NCBI GenBank assembly: GCA_963842065.1
Contig: CAWJEW010000004.1
Location: 1-64,000 of the forward strand
DNA: 64,000 nucleotides
From: CAITWD01 sp963842065
Lineage (GTDB): Bacteria > Actinomycetota > Thermoleophilia > Miltoncostaeales > Miltoncostaeaceae
Reading direction: 5' to 3'
Shown: one piece after another, positions 51,558 through 62,862 of the stretch
Numbering within the stretch: the stretch's first letter is position 1
How the letters are laid out: every line of letters starts with the position of its first letter
The notes under the pieces: generated by a model
The model's database searches: none
Told to the model about the DNA's origin: nothing
The model's input: the letters and a program-made list of their open reading frames with translations, nothing else
Program-made: the position numbers and the translations under genes

Positions 51558-53798
51558 ATGCGCGCCCTCGCCCGCTGGTGCATCGCACACCGCCTCTGGG
51601 TCACCGTGGCATGGATCGTCGTCGCGGTCGTCACGACCGTCTTTGCCCAGTCGCTCGGACCGAGCTACGCAACCGTCTACACCCTGCCTGGCACCCAGAC
51701 CCAGCAAGCACACGACCTGCTCGCCAAGGAATTCCCCGCCCGCAGCGGCGACGTCGATCAGATCGTCTTCCACACCTCACAGGGCACGATCGATTCGCCT
51801 GAGGTCCGCGCGGCGATCGAGCCGATCTTGGCGAAGGTGAGCGCGCTGCCCCACGTCGACTCGGTCGTCAGCCCCTACACCCCGACCGGTGCCGTGCAGG
51901 TCTCGCCGGACCGCCAGACCGCGTTTGCCACCATCAACTACAACGAGGCCGCCAACCAGATGGGCTCGGGCACGGGCAAGCCGGTTCTCGCCCTCGTCAA
52001 CGCGGTCCACGTACCGGGCCTGACGGTCGCGGCCGGCGGTCAGGTCATCGAGGCCGCGGAGGGCTTCAGCGTCGGCCCGGCGACGGAAGTCGGTGTCGTC
52101 GCCGCCCTGATCATCCTGCTGATCACGTTCGGGTCGCTCACCGCGGCGGGGCTTCCGCTGGTCACCGCGGGCTTCGCCCTGTTCACCGGGGTCGCCCTGA
52201 TCGAGCTCGCCACGTACGTGGTCAACGTGCCGAACGTGGCGACCGACCTGGCGCTGATGATCGGCCTGGGGGTCGGCATCGACTACTCGCTGTTTATCGT
52301 CACACGCTTTCGCGAGGAGTACCTGGTCTCCGGCGACACCGAGAGCGCGGTGCTCGCCGCGATGGACACCTCCGGGCGGGCGGTCCTGCTTGCGGGCGTG
52401 ACCGTGATGATTGCGCTGCTCGGCATGTTCGCGACGGGCGTGTCGTTCATGTATGGCCTGGCGATCGCGGCCGTGATCGCCGTGCTGTTGACCGTCATCG
52501 CGGCCCTCACGCTCCTGCCGGCGATCCTGTCGCGCTTTGGTCCGCGGCTGGTGCACCGGAGCGCGATGTTCGGCGGGCGCCGCCGCCACGCGGCAACGGC
52601 CACCGAGACCGATGCTGGCGTCGATGCGGCGACGGTGCCGGCGCGCTCGTTCTGGCGCAGCTGGAGCCGGATCGTGCACAGGGGTGCCTGGCCGCTGGCG
52701 ATCGGATCGCTCGTGCTGATGCTGGTGCTGCTGAGCCCCCTCACCTCGATGCGCCTGGACAGCAGCGACGCCGGCAACGATCCGGCCACCGCCAGCACAC
52801 GGCACGCCTTCGACATGCTCGCGGCGGGATTCGGGGCGGGCTTCAACGGGCCGCTGCTGATCGTCGCCGAATTGCCGAGCACCGCGAACGCGGCAGACCT
52901 GCCCGCGCTGCGGGACCTGGCGGCCTCGACCCCGGGGGTCGTCGCCGTGACCCCACCACAGATCTCGCCCTCGGGCCAGGTCGCGGTCATGCAGGCGTTT
53001 CCCAAGTCGGCCCCGCAGGATCAGGCGACGACCGATCTGGTCAACCACCTGCGCGGCGACGTGCTGCCCGCGTTCACCAAACAGACGGGCGTCCCGGTCC
53101 TGGTCGGTGGGTTCACGGCCGGGTCGATCGACTTCTCGCACGTGCTGGCGAACAAGCTGCCGCTGTTCCTTGCGATCGTGATCCTGCTGTCGGCGCTACT
53201 GCTGTTCGTGATCTTCCGGTCACTGGTGATCCCGATCCAGGCCGCGGTCATGAACCTGCTGACGATCGGCGCCGCGCTCGGTGCCACCGTCGCGGTGTTC
53301 GAGCAGGGCCACTTCGCCAGCGTACTCGGGGTCCAGAAGGGCCCGATCGAGGCGTGGATCCCGGTCATCCTGTTCGCCGTGATCTTCGGGCTGTCGATGG
53401 ACTACGAGGTCTTTCTCATCTCCCGTATCCGCGAGGAATGGGTCCGCCGGCACGACCCCCGGGGCGCCATCGAAGAGGGCATCGCCGTGACCGGACGGGT
53501 GATCACCGCGGCCGCGGCAATCATGATTTGTGTGTTCTTGTCGTTCACCCTCGGCAACGAGCGCACCCTGAAGGAGTTCGGCTTCGGCCTGGCCGTCGCG
53601 GTCTTCGTCGACGCGATCATCGTGCGGTGCATGCTGCTGCCGGCGAGCCTCGAACTGCTCGGGCGGGCCACCTGGTGGCTGCCCCGGTGGCTCGATGAGC
53701 GCCTGCCGCACTTCAACATCGGAGAGTCCTCGTCGCGCCCGCCGGCCGCGGGTGAGCAGGCGGAATCGACCCCCGCGGAGCCCACCGCGACCCGCTGA
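51558..53798 (+). CDS. MmpL-family RND transporter
   Basis: 746 residues in the twelve-helix RND plan of MmpL proteins, two halves each with one helix, a soluble loop and five helices. The N-terminus MRALARWCIAHRLWVTVAWI, the motifs GLGVGIDYSLFIVTRFREEY in helix 4-5 and GLSMDYEVFLISRIREEWVR in the second half (the Asp-Tyr pairs that carry protons), and FGSLTAAGLPLVTAGFALFT are typical. The C-terminus is a short charged tail. MmpL pumps use proton motive force to export lipids, glycolipids or siderophores in actinobacteria. It precedes the acyl-CoA mutase genes by about 110 bases, but a functional link is not evident. Confidence 0.95.
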   Translation: MRALARWCIAHRLWVTVAWIVVAVVTTVFAQSLGPSYATVYTLPGTQTQQAHDLLAKEFPARSGDVDQIVFHTSQGTIDSPEVRAAIEPILAKVSALPHVDSVVSPYTPTGAVQVSPDRQTAFATINYNEAANQMGSGTGKPVLALVNAVHVPGLTVAAGGQVIEAAEGFSVGPATEVGVVAALIILLITFGSLTAAGLPLVTAGFALFTGVALIELATYVVNVPNVATDLALMIGLGVGIDYSLFIVTRFREEYLVSGDTESAVLAAMDTSGRAVLLAGVTVMIALLGMFATGVSFMYGLAIAAVIAVLLTVIAALTLLPAILSRFGPRLVHRSAMFGGRRRHAATATETDAGVDAATVPARSFWRSWSRIVHRGAWPLAIGSLVLMLVLLSPLTSMRLDSSDAGNDPATASTRHAFDMLAAGFGAGFNGPLLIVAELPSTANAADLPALRDLAASTPGVVAVTPPQISPSGQVAVMQAFPKSAPQDQATTDLVNHLRGDVLPAFTKQTGVPVLVGGFTAGSIDFSHVLANKLPLFLAIVILLSALLLFVIFRSLVIPIQAAVMNLLTIGAALGATVAVFEQGHFASVLGVQKGPIEAWIPVILFAVIFGLSMDYEVFLISRIREEWVRRHDPRGAIEEGIAVTGRVITAAAAIMICVFLSFTLGNERTLKEFGFGLAVAVFVDAIIVRCMLLPASLELLGRATWWLPRWLDERLPHFNIGESSSRPPAAGEQAESTPAEPTATR

Positions 53799-53905
53799 GC
53801 AGGTCCCGGCGGCCATCGGACCCGGTCGACCAGATGGACCGTCGCGCGGATACCCCGCGCGTTGGTGGGGTTCACCGACCGGCCCGCGCGTGCAACTATC
53901 GCTGC

Positions 53906-55545
<1,640 letters not shown>

Positions 55546-55549
<4 letters not shown>

Positions 55550-55965
55550 GCCCAGACGCGCCGCCGACACGGGTCCTGCTGGCCAAGCTTGGCTTCGACG
55601 GCCATGACCGCGGCCTCAAGGTGATCGCCCGCACGCTGCGCGATGCCGGCTGCGAGGTCGTCTACCTCGGCCTGCGCCAGACCACCGAGTCGGTCGTGAT
55701 CGCCGCCGAACAGGAAGACGTCGCGGTCATCGGGATCTCGATGCACAACGCCGGCCATCTGACGCTCGGCCCGATGATGGTGCAGGCGGTCGCCGATGCC
55801 GGACTCGATATCCCGGTCATCATCGGGGGCATCGTCCCGGCCGCGGACGTCCCGGCCCTCAAGGACGCCGGCATCTTCGACGTGCTCGGCCCCGGGACGC
55901 CGCTTGAGACCGCCGTGGCCACCGTCCGGGCGGCGGCGTCCACCCGCAGCGGATCCACCGGGTGA
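55546..55965 (+). CDS. acyl-CoA mutase cobalamin-binding small subunit
   Basis: 139 residues. The B12-binding motif DxHxxG is present in LAKLGFDGHDRGLKVIARTL, followed by the SxL-like element GISMHNAGHLTLGPMMVQAV and the GG element PVIIGGIVPAADVPALKDAG, ending in DVLGPGTPLETAV. This is the stand-alone cobalamin domain that completes the mutase, positioning the 5'-deoxyadenosylcobalamin against the barrel. Its length matches small subunits of split mutases. It overlaps its neighbours on both sides by four bases (ATGA and GTGA). Confidence 0.95.
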
Positions 55966-56957
55966 GCGCAGGCGGCGCTCTCGACACGCTCCTGGCCGAG
56001 GCGGTGGCCGGCAGCCGCCGGGCGCTCGGACGGCTGATCACCATCGCCGAATCCGGCGGCGCCGCCGCAGACGCGCTCGACCGGTCGCTGCTGGGTGCCC
56101 CGGGCCCGGACTGGGTGCTCGGGATCGTCGGCGCGCCCGGCGTCGGGAAATCCACGCTGACCGGCCGGCTCGCCGCGGCCGCGGCGAGCGACGACCATGC
56201 CGGCCACGCGCCCCGTGTCGCGGTCATCGCGGTCGATCCGTCATCGCCGCTGACCGGCGGGGCGATCCTGGGCGACCGCATCAGGATGCAGGGGGTCGGC
56301 GACCGCCGGGACGTGTTCGTGCGCTCGATGGCCCACCGCGGGGCCGCCGGAGGCCTTGCCGGTGCGGTACCCATCTCGATTCGGGTGCTTGGCGCCGTCG
56401 GTGTCGCGACCGTCCTCGTCGAGACGGTCGGGGTCGGGCAGATCGAGCTCGAGATCGTGCACGTCGCCGACACGATCATCGCCGCGATGAGCGCGGGTTG
56501 GGGGGATGCGATCCAGGCCGGCAAGGCGGGGTTGCTCGAGGTTGCGGACCTGTTCGTCGTCAACAAGGCCGATCGCCACGGCGCCTCCGACGCGGTGCGC
56601 GATCTCGAGCAGATGCTCGATGCCGGGCATCCGGGAGCGCCCGCGTACGGTCCGCCCTGGCGCCCCCCGGTCTGTACGACGGTCGCCACGGCCGGCACCG
56701 GGGTCGCCGAACTCTGGGCCGCCGCGTCCGCTCACCACCAGTGGCTCATGGCGAGCGGTGAGCTCGAGCGGCGGCGCCGTGTGCGGCTGCGCCACGAGAT
56801 CGGCCGGCGCGCGACCGAGATCCTCGCGCGCCGGGTCGGGGCGTTCACCGACGCGATGGACCTCACCGACGACGACGCGACCCCCGATGAGCGGGCGCGC
56901 GCCGTCGTCAACGACATCTGCGCGACGGGCGCGCCGCCGGATCCGCGCGCAGGTTGA
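55962..56957 (+). CDS. meaB: MeaB/ArgK-family GTPase chaperone of the mutase
   Basis: 331 residues from a GTG overlapping the small-subunit stop. P-loop GIVGAPGVGKSTLTGRL, VAVIAVDPSSPLTGGAILGD with the RIRMQGVGDRRDVFVRSMAH region, LVETVGVGQIELEIVHVADT, NKADRHGASDAV and a C-terminal helical arm used in dimerisation (RRVRLRHEIGRRATEILARR). MeaB-type G proteins gate loading of adenosylcobalamin into the mutase and eject damaged cofactor. Its coupling to the mutase confirms that the three genes form one functional unit. No methylmalonyl-CoA epimerase gene lies nearby. Confidence 0.95.
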   Translation: MSAGGALDTLLAEAVAGSRRALGRLITIAESGGAAADALDRSLLGAPGPDWVLGIVGAPGVGKSTLTGRLAAAAASDDHAGHAPRVAVIAVDPSSPLTGGAILGDRIRMQGVGDRRDVFVRSMAHRGAAGGLAGAVPISIRVLGAVGVATVLVETVGVGQIELEIVHVADTIIAAMSAGWGDAIQAGKAGLLEVADLFVVNKADRHGASDAVRDLEQMLDAGHPGAPAYGPPWRPPVCTTVATAGTGVAELWAAASAHHQWLMASGELERRRRVRLRHEIGRRATEILARRVGAFTDAMDLTDDDATPDERARAVVNDICATGAPPDPRAG

Positions 56958-57107
56958 CCGTCGCGCTAGCGTGGAGCAATTGGTCCGTGACCGCCGGGGG
57001 CCCCGTCACACCCGACCCCGGCAGTGCGGGCCCGCCGCCGACTGACAACAGGTTCCCGACGCCGGAGCGCCGAGCCCGCGCGGGCACCGACGACCCCGGG
57101 AGCCTCC

Positions 57108-58542
57108 GTGCAGCGCCGACGCGACATCACCGCCCGTGCCTGTGACGACACCGCCGGTTCGCCCCGGCGCTGGCGCCGAGTGCGATCGGCCGCAGCGCTC
57201 GGCGTCTTTGCCGCCCTCGGCGCGGTCGCCGCAGCCGGTGCGTCCGGCGCGGCGACAACCGCCTGGACCGTCTATCACGGAGCCGCCGCGGGTTCCGGCG
57301 CCGCGAGCGGGATCGCATCGGTCGAGGCCTCCCACCGCGCGTGGACCTCGACGGTGCTCTCGGGCCAGATCTACGGCGAGCCGCTGGTCGTGGGCGGCGA
57401 CGTCTACGTCGCGACCGAGGCCAACCGGGTCTACGAGCTCGCGGCGTCGAGCGGCACGGTCATCTGGTCGCGGCGCATCGCCACGCCGGTGCCGGCTTCC
57501 GTCGCTGCCGTGCGGGGACATCGCCCCGACGGTCGGAATCACCGGCACGCCGGTCATCGACCCGTCGCGCCGCGAGATCTTCGTGGTCGCCGACGAATGG
57601 GTCCACAGCCGCCCCGAGCACGTCCTGGTCGGCCTGAACACGGCCAACGGGGCGGTCCGGATGGCGCGGGCGGTCGACCCGCCCGGCCAGGCCGCCGACG
57701 TGCTGCTGCAGCGCACCGGACTCACCCTCGACGCCGGCCAGGTGGTGTTCGGCTTCGGCGGCAACGACGGCGACTGCGGCAACTACCGCGGCCGGGTCGT
57801 CGCGGTCAGGGAAGCCGGCGGGACGCCGAAGTTCTTTACCGTCGACGCCGCCGCCGGCGAGCGCGAGGGTGCGATCTGGATGGGCGGCGCGGCACCCGAA
57901 GTTGATGCCAAGGGCCACATCTGGGTCGGCGTCGGCAATGGCTCGGTGACCTCGAGCCGACACGCCTACGACGACAGCGACGCAGTGCTCGAGCTCTCGA
58001 GCTCGCTGCGCCTGTTGCAGTACTTCGCTCCGGGCTCGTGGGCCTCGGACAACGCCAACGACCTCGACCTGTCGACCGCGCCGGCACTGCTGTCGGACGG
58101 GAAGGTCGTCGCCGCCGGCAAGTCGCGCAACGCGTATCTGCTCAACGGCGCGCATCTGGGCGGGATCAACCACCAGCAGGCCACGATCCACGACGTCTGC
58201 AGGGCGATCATCGCCGGCGGTGCGGCGGTCGTCGGCACCACGGTCTACCTGCCGTGCCTGGCCGGCCCGGTCGCCCTCCGCGTCAGCGCGTCGCCCGCAT
58301 CTGTGCACATCCTGTGGCGCGCGGGCGCGGGCGGCGGGCCGCCGATCGCCGCGGCGGGCCTGGTGTGGACGATCGGCCAGGACGGGGTGCTCTACGGGCT
58401 CGACCCCGCGACCGGCGCGGTCCGTCAGACCGCGTCGATCGGTGCGGTCGCCAACCACTTCCCCACGCCGAGCGTGGGCGACGGGTTGCTCGTGGCGCCC
58501 ACGGCGAACCGCGTCGTCGCCTTCCGGACGGTCGCCGGGTAA
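57108..58542 (+). pseudogene. secreted PQQ-like beta-propeller protein 1, one frameshift
   Basis: A GTG at 57108 with GGGAG upstream starts a signal-peptide-like stretch (AAALGVFAALGAVAAAGASG). Beta-propeller repeats follow: AWTVYHGAAAGSGAASGIAS, WTSTVLSGQIYGEPLVVGGD, VYVATEANRVYELAASSGTV and IWSRRIATPVPAS. At about 57495-57502 one extra base shifts the frame; the second frame continues SLPCGDIAPTVGITGTPVID, FVVADEWVHSRPEHVLVGLN, EGAIWMGGAAPEVDAKGHIW and ends QTASIGAVANHFPTPSVGDG to a stop at 58542. The tandem paralogue, which is intact, shows the join precisely. It is probably a surface-bound propeller without a recognised enzymatic site. It lacks the membrane anchor found at the end of its paralogue. 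Confidence 0.8.
58330..58522 (+). repeat. 193-bp perfect repeat, copy 1
   Basis: Base-for-base identical to 59795-59987 at an offset of 1465 bases, codes for the last propeller blade of protein 1, and ends abruptly on both sides where the two genes diverge. Confidence 0.9.
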
Positions 58543-58546
58543 CGCG

Positions 58547-60190
58547 TTGTCCGCGGGCGACCGACGAAGGCGTCGACGCGACGCAATCAGCTCGCCGCAC
58601 GATCGCGCGACGGGCCCGCGCCGGGCCGTCGCCACGGCGCGCGCGGCGCGGGTCGTTCTGGCCGTGCTCGCCGTGGCGATCGTGGCCGCGATGGCGACGT
58701 CGATTCCGCGTGCGCTCGCCGCCACAGGCGACTGGACCGTCTACCACGGCGACGCCGCCGGAGCGGGTGTCGCGCCCGGTGTGAGCGTGGTCGATACCGC
58801 CTCCCGCGCATGGACCTCGCCCGGGCTCGACGGCCAGATCTACGGCGAACCGCTGGTCGACGCCGGCACCGTGTTCGTCGCGACCGAGCACAACACGGTC
58901 TATGCCCTCTCCGGCGCAACGGGGGCGATCGTCTGGTCGCGACACATCGCACCACCGGTACCCGCGTCCGCGCTGCCGTGCGGGGACATCGCCCCGACGG
59001 TCGGCATCACCGGCACCCCGGTCATCGACCCGGTACGCGGTGAGCTGTTCGTCGTCGCCGACGAATTCACCAACGGGCGCCCCCAACACGTGCTGGTCGG
59101 CCTCGCCTCGGCCACGGGTGCCCTCGAGCTCAGCGAGCCGGTGGATCCGCCCGACGCGGATCCGGCCGCGCTGCTCCAGCGCACCGGCCTTGCGCTCGAC
59201 GCCGGCAAGGTGATCTTCGGCATGGGCGGCAACTTCGGCGACTGCGCGACGTACCGCGGCAGGGTCGTGGCCGTCGGCGAGGCGGGCGGCACGCCGGCGT
59301 ACTTCACCGTCGACGCCGCCCCCGGTCAGACCCAGGGCGCGATCTGGATGGGCGGCGCGGCGCCGGTCGTTGACGCCCACGGCAACGTCTGGGTCAGCGC
59401 CGGCAACGGCTCGGTGACCTCGGCGTCTGAGGGCTACGACGACAGTGACTCGGCCCTCGAGCTCACGCCATCGATGCATCTGGTCGGGTACTTCGCGCCG
59501 ACCTCGTGGCCCGAGGACAACGCCAACGATCGCGACATGTCGATCGCCCCGGCGCTGCTTGCCAGCGGGCAGGTCGTGCTCGCCGGCAAGTCCGGCATCG
59601 CCTTTCTGCTCGACGGCGCCCGACCGGGCGGCATCGGCGGGCAACAGGCGCGCCTGGTCGGCGCCTGCGCCGGCAACATCGAGGGCGGCGCGACGGTCCT
59701 GGGAACGACGGTCGTGCTGCCGTGCGCGAGCGGGCCGGTCGCGGTGCGGGTCACCGCACCCGCCGGCCTCGGCGTCCAGTGGCGGGCCAGCGTCGGCGGC
59801 GGGCCGCCGATCGCCGCGGCGGGCCTGGTGTGGACGATCGGCCAGGACGGGGTGCTCTACGGGCTCGACCCCGCGACCGGCGCGGTCCGTCAGACCGCGT
59901 CGATCGGTGCGGTCGCCAACCACTTCCCCACGCCGAGCGTGGGCGACGGGTTGCTCGTGGCGCCCACGGCGAACCGCGTCGTCGCCTACCGGGCGAGCGC
60001 AGCACCGGCGCCTGCGGCAAAGGTCTCCACCCCGCCAAAGGGTCCGACCTCGTCGTCGTCGGGCGGCGGGTCCGCGTCGGGCCCTGTGTGGGGACTCGTC
60101 GCGGGCGCGGTCGTGGCGTTGGCGGTGATCGCCGTGCTCGTCCGGCGGCGCCGCCGGCAGCGGCAGGCTGCTACCGGCCGGCCCGGCTAA
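58547..60190 (+). CDS. secreted PQQ-like beta-propeller protein 2 with C-terminal membrane anchor
   Basis: About 547 residues. The best start is a TTG at 58547, four bases beyond the stop of the paralogue; the frame remains open far upstream by reading over the paralogue's end. After a basic N-region and a signal-like segment (VLAVLAVAIVAAMATSIPRA) come propeller repeats: DWTVYHGDAAGAGVAPGVSV, WTSPGLDGQIYGEPLVDAGT, VFVATEHNTVYALSGATGAI, ALPCGDIAPTVGITGTPVID and GAIWMGGAAPVVDAHGNVWV. A Ser/Gly-rich linker then leads to a transmembrane anchor (VWGLVAGAVVALAVIAVLV) and RRRRR tail. The fold suits a surface-anchored binding protein. Its stop overlaps the stop of the converging secreted protein. 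Confidence 0.88.
   Translation: MSAGDRRRRRRDAISSPHDRATGPRRAVATARAARVVLAVLAVAIVAAMATSIPRALAATGDWTVYHGDAAGAGVAPGVSVVDTASRAWTSPGLDGQIYGEPLVDAGTVFVATEHNTVYALSGATGAIVWSRHIAPPVPASALPCGDIAPTVGITGTPVIDPVRGELFVVADEFTNGRPQHVLVGLASATGALELSEPVDPPDADPAALLQRTGLALDAGKVIFGMGGNFGDCATYRGRVVAVGEAGGTPAYFTVDAAPGQTQGAIWMGGAAPVVDAHGNVWVSAGNGSVTSASEGYDDSDSALELTPSMHLVGYFAPTSWPEDNANDRDMSIAPALLASGQVVLAGKSGIAFLLDGARPGGIGGQQARLVGACAGNIEGGATVLGTTVVLPCASGPVAVRVTAPAGLGVQWRASVGGGPPIAAAGLVWTIGQDGVLYGLDPATGAVRQTASIGAVANHFPTPSVGDGLLVAPTANRVVAYRASAAPAPAAKVSTPPKGPTSSSSGGGSASGPVWGLVAGAVVALAVIAVLVRRRRRQRQAATGRPG
59795..59987 (+). repeat. 193-bp perfect repeat, copy 2
   Basis: Identical to 58330-58522. Encodes the final blade of propeller protein 2. 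Confidence 0.9.
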
Positions 60191-62622
60191 TGCAGCAGAA
60201 TCACCACCGGGAGGCTGGCAAGCGCCTGACCGTGCACCCGCGCCACCAGCTCCAGGACGACCCGCCCCCGTCGGATCGGGACGCGGATCACATCACGGCC
60301 GTCGGCCAGCACCTGCGCGTGGACGACACGGAACCCTTCGCCCCGGTCGACCTCGAGCAGGACGTTGGCCTGCCGCCAGGGCAGCCGGTCGACAATCGAG
60401 ATCGTGCGGGTGGTCCCGGCGCTCGAGACCACGCGCAGGCGCAGTGCGGGACTCGGCCGCACGCCCGGGCTCGATGCGCGCGCGCTCGCCCCAAAGCGCG
60501 TGGCCGTCACGACGCAGCTCAAGGTCGTGCCAAGGTCCGCGCGGGTGACCGTGTAGCTCTGGTCGGTTGCGCCGCCGAGGGGGACGCCATGGCGATACCA
60601 GGCGAAGCTGTAGCCGGTCACCGGCAGCGACCACACCCCCGGGGAGCAGTTGACGACGCCCCCCAGACGCGCCGGGCCGCTGATCTTGGGACGGGCGCGC
60701 ACCGCGGCCGGAGCCGGCGGGCCGATCGTGGCCGCCACCGGTGCCGAGTTCCCGCCGCCGGGGGCGGGGTTCGCCGCCACCACTTGCGCGGTCCCCTGAG
60801 CTGGGATCAGCGCCGCCGGCACGAGGATCCGCTCACTAAAGGGCGAGTCGTTGGCGGTGCGCAGGCGCACCCCGTTCCAGGTGACCGTCGTTTGCCGGGC
60901 GAATCCCGACCCGCCCAGGTGCACCCACGTCGCGGGGTTGTGCGAGGGCACGACGATCGGCGGCGAGGGGCTGATGCTCGGCACCGGGTAGATCGAGGTC
61001 ACCAGGCCGCCGAGCGGCTGGGTGCTCGGTCCGACCGGGATGGCGAGCAGCCACGTCGACGGGTTGTCGATAATGTTGCGCAGCACGGGCCCCAGGACCC
61101 CCGCATACGGTGCGAGGCTCAGCGCCAGATCCGCCGGCGGGCCGAGCGCCTGGCGGATGGCCGCGCCGTTGATGACCAAAGACAAAAAGATTGGCCCGGC
61201 GGCAGTCGGGGTCACCGGCAGCGTGGCCGCGTCGACGCCGCCCGTGCCGCGGACCAGTGGCACCGAGACCGCACGCACCCCCGCTCCGGACGCCGTGAGC
61301 CGGGGGGCGGCGGCACCCCAGAACGTCGTCGGGTCGCTCCGGCCGGGCGCGCCGGCGGCCGCGAGCGTGCCGGCGATGCCGAACGGATCGGCCCCTCCCG
61401 GCAGCCGCAGCGTGACCTCGGTCGTCTGTTCCAAGGTCACCTGACCGACCGAGACGGTGCCCGTCCCGAGCCCGACGCCGGATCGCCCGAGCCAGAGCAC
61501 GCCCGGGCTCGACGGGTCGGATGAACCGAGAGCCGCAGCCACCGTCGACGGCAGGACCGGCGATGGCGTGCAGCCGCCGGGTGTGCCCGGCGCCGGCGTG
61601 ACCCCCGAGAGCGGGAAGGTGATCCGAAACTGGGCGACGAACGCCGCGGCGGCGGAGGTCACCGTGCCGGGCGGCGACCCGGCCTCGACCTCGTGGGGCG
61701 AGGCGCTCAGGCGGTAGGCGCCGGCGCCGTTGTGGAGGATCGTGCAGTTGGACTGCTGGTCGGCCGGGTTGTCGCCGGTACGCGCCCAAGCCCATTGGCT
61801 GGCCTGGTCCTGGCCGGGGACGCGCGACCCGGTAAACAGAAAATGCAGGCGGCCCGTCTGGCCGCCCTTCGCCCTGAATTGCGTCGCGAATGCCCGCGGC
61901 CACGCCAGCCATTCCTCGGGCGTCCACGCAGTCAACGGCAGCGCGTCGCCGTTATAGGCCTCGAGCCACACACCGCCGACCAGCGGGAGCGCCTTCCAGA
62001 TGGGGGCCCAGTCCGCGGGCGATGTGATCATCGACTGGACCGCGCGGACGTAGAGGTGGACGTGCTGCGCGTAGGTCCCGGTGCCGCCGCCGGGCAGCGG
62101 CCAGCGGGCGTGCTCCTTGCTCAGGGTCGCCAGCGCCGCCGCCAGCGCATCACCCTTCGCGCCCTGCTCGGCACCGCCGATCTCGTCGACAAACACCAGG
62201 TGCGTCGTGTTCCACGACCAGTTGGTCTCAAGGTGCGTCGTCTTCTGCGCATCGATGATGTGCCGAAGCAGCGCCGCGAGCTCGGTGGCGCGCATGCCGA
62301 CGATGTTCGGGGTGCGGATCGACGGAGGGCCGGTGGTGACCTTGGCGACCAGGCCGCCGGGCACCGCGGTGGTGTCCGCGTAGCCTTGCTGGAAGAGGTT
62401 GTCGAAGCCGCGGTTCAGATGGGTCGCGTCGGGGCCGCCGGTGTGGTCGACCATCGTGGCGATGCTCGCCGCCACGTCGTAGATGACGCTCATGCGGCTC
62501 GTCTGGGCGAGCGCCGGACTCACGGCCGCACCGAGCACGGCGACCGTTGCCGCCGCCACGACGGCTGACCGCCTCGCCCTCTGCCCGCGCATCACCCGCA
62601 CCCGACCGGTCCCCTTCGTCAT
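60187..62622 (-). CDS. large secreted protein with Ig/IPT-like C-terminal repeats
   Basis: 811 residues from the ATG at 62622 (an ATG at 62685 is in frame; a third at 62592 gives the cleanest signal peptide). A signal peptide (AVVAAATVAVLGAAVSPALA) leads to an N-terminal globular region of about 330 residues (TTHLETNWSWNTTHLVFVDE, AQHVHLYVRAVQSMITSPAD, LEAYNGDALPLTAWTPEEWL) that I cannot place. Further on there is an IPT/TIG-like strand block (PATWVHLGGSGFARQTTVTW), then an Ig-like module near the end (GPARLGGVVNCSPGVWSLPV, GYSFAWYRHGVPLGGATDQS). The last 80 residues form a beta-strand tail. It is likely a surface or extracellular protein. Its stop codon shares bases with that of the propeller gene, so the two are convergent with no spacer. 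Confidence 0.85.
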   Translation of the reverse strand: MTKGTGRVRVMRGQRARRSAVVAAATVAVLGAAVSPALAQTSRMSVIYDVAASIATMVDHTGGPDATHLNRGFDNLFQQGYADTTAVPGGLVAKVTTGPPSIRTPNIVGMRATELAALLRHIIDAQKTTHLETNWSWNTTHLVFVDEIGGAEQGAKGDALAAALATLSKEHARWPLPGGGTGTYAQHVHLYVRAVQSMITSPADWAPIWKALPLVGGVWLEAYNGDALPLTAWTPEEWLAWPRAFATQFRAKGGQTGRLHFLFTGSRVPGQDQASQWAWARTGDNPADQQSNCTILHNGAGAYRLSASPHEVEAGSPPGTVTSAAAAFVAQFRITFPLSGVTPAPGTPGGCTPSPVLPSTVAAALGSSDPSSPGVLWLGRSGVGLGTGTVSVGQVTLEQTTEVTLRLPGGADPFGIAGTLAAAGAPGRSDPTTFWGAAAPRLTASGAGVRAVSVPLVRGTGGVDAATLPVTPTAAGPIFLSLVINGAAIRQALGPPADLALSLAPYAGVLGPVLRNIIDNPSTWLLAIPVGPSTQPLGGLVTSIYPVPSISPSPPIVVPSHNPATWVHLGGSGFARQTTVTWNGVRLRTANDSPFSERILVPAALIPAQGTAQVVAANPAPGGGNSAPVAATIGPPAPAAVRARPKISGPARLGGVVNCSPGVWSLPVTGYSFAWYRHGVPLGGATDQSYTVTRADLGTTLSCVVTATRFGASARASSPGVRPSPALRLRVVSSAGTTRTISIVDRLPWRQANVLLEVDRGEGFRVVHAQVLADGRDVIRVPIRRGRVVLELVARVHGQALASLPVVILLH

Positions 62623-62819
62623 CGGTCCGCAGCCCCGCCGCCGCCCGCGCACGCGGACCTGCGCGTGCCGGACAGCGTCGAGCACAGCCGTCGCGAGACG
62701 CTAACAACTGGCGCGCCGCGTGCACCCGCGAGCGTGTTACCGCGATGCAATATCCACCGGGGCACCATCCCGCGCAGCCGTCATGGTGGCGGCGCCGAGA
62801 GGTACAGGTCGTCGCCGAG

Positions 62820-62847
62820 GGGACGGCCCGCAGAAGCGGGCCGTCCC
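62820..62847 (-). terminator. hairpin terminator downstream of the beta-helix gene
   Basis: A perfect 12-bp stem (GGGACGGCCCGC with GCGGGCCGTCCC) and the loop AGAA, 15 bases beyond the stop of the minus-strand beta-helix gene. Strong and well placed, though without T run. Confidence 0.75.
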
Positions 62848-62862
62848 ACGCCGGGGCATCCG

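Noticed and set aside
58283..59923. Antisense frame opposite the propeller genes
   Set aside because: Low-complexity Arg/Asp/Gly-rich product and repeats mirroring the true genes.
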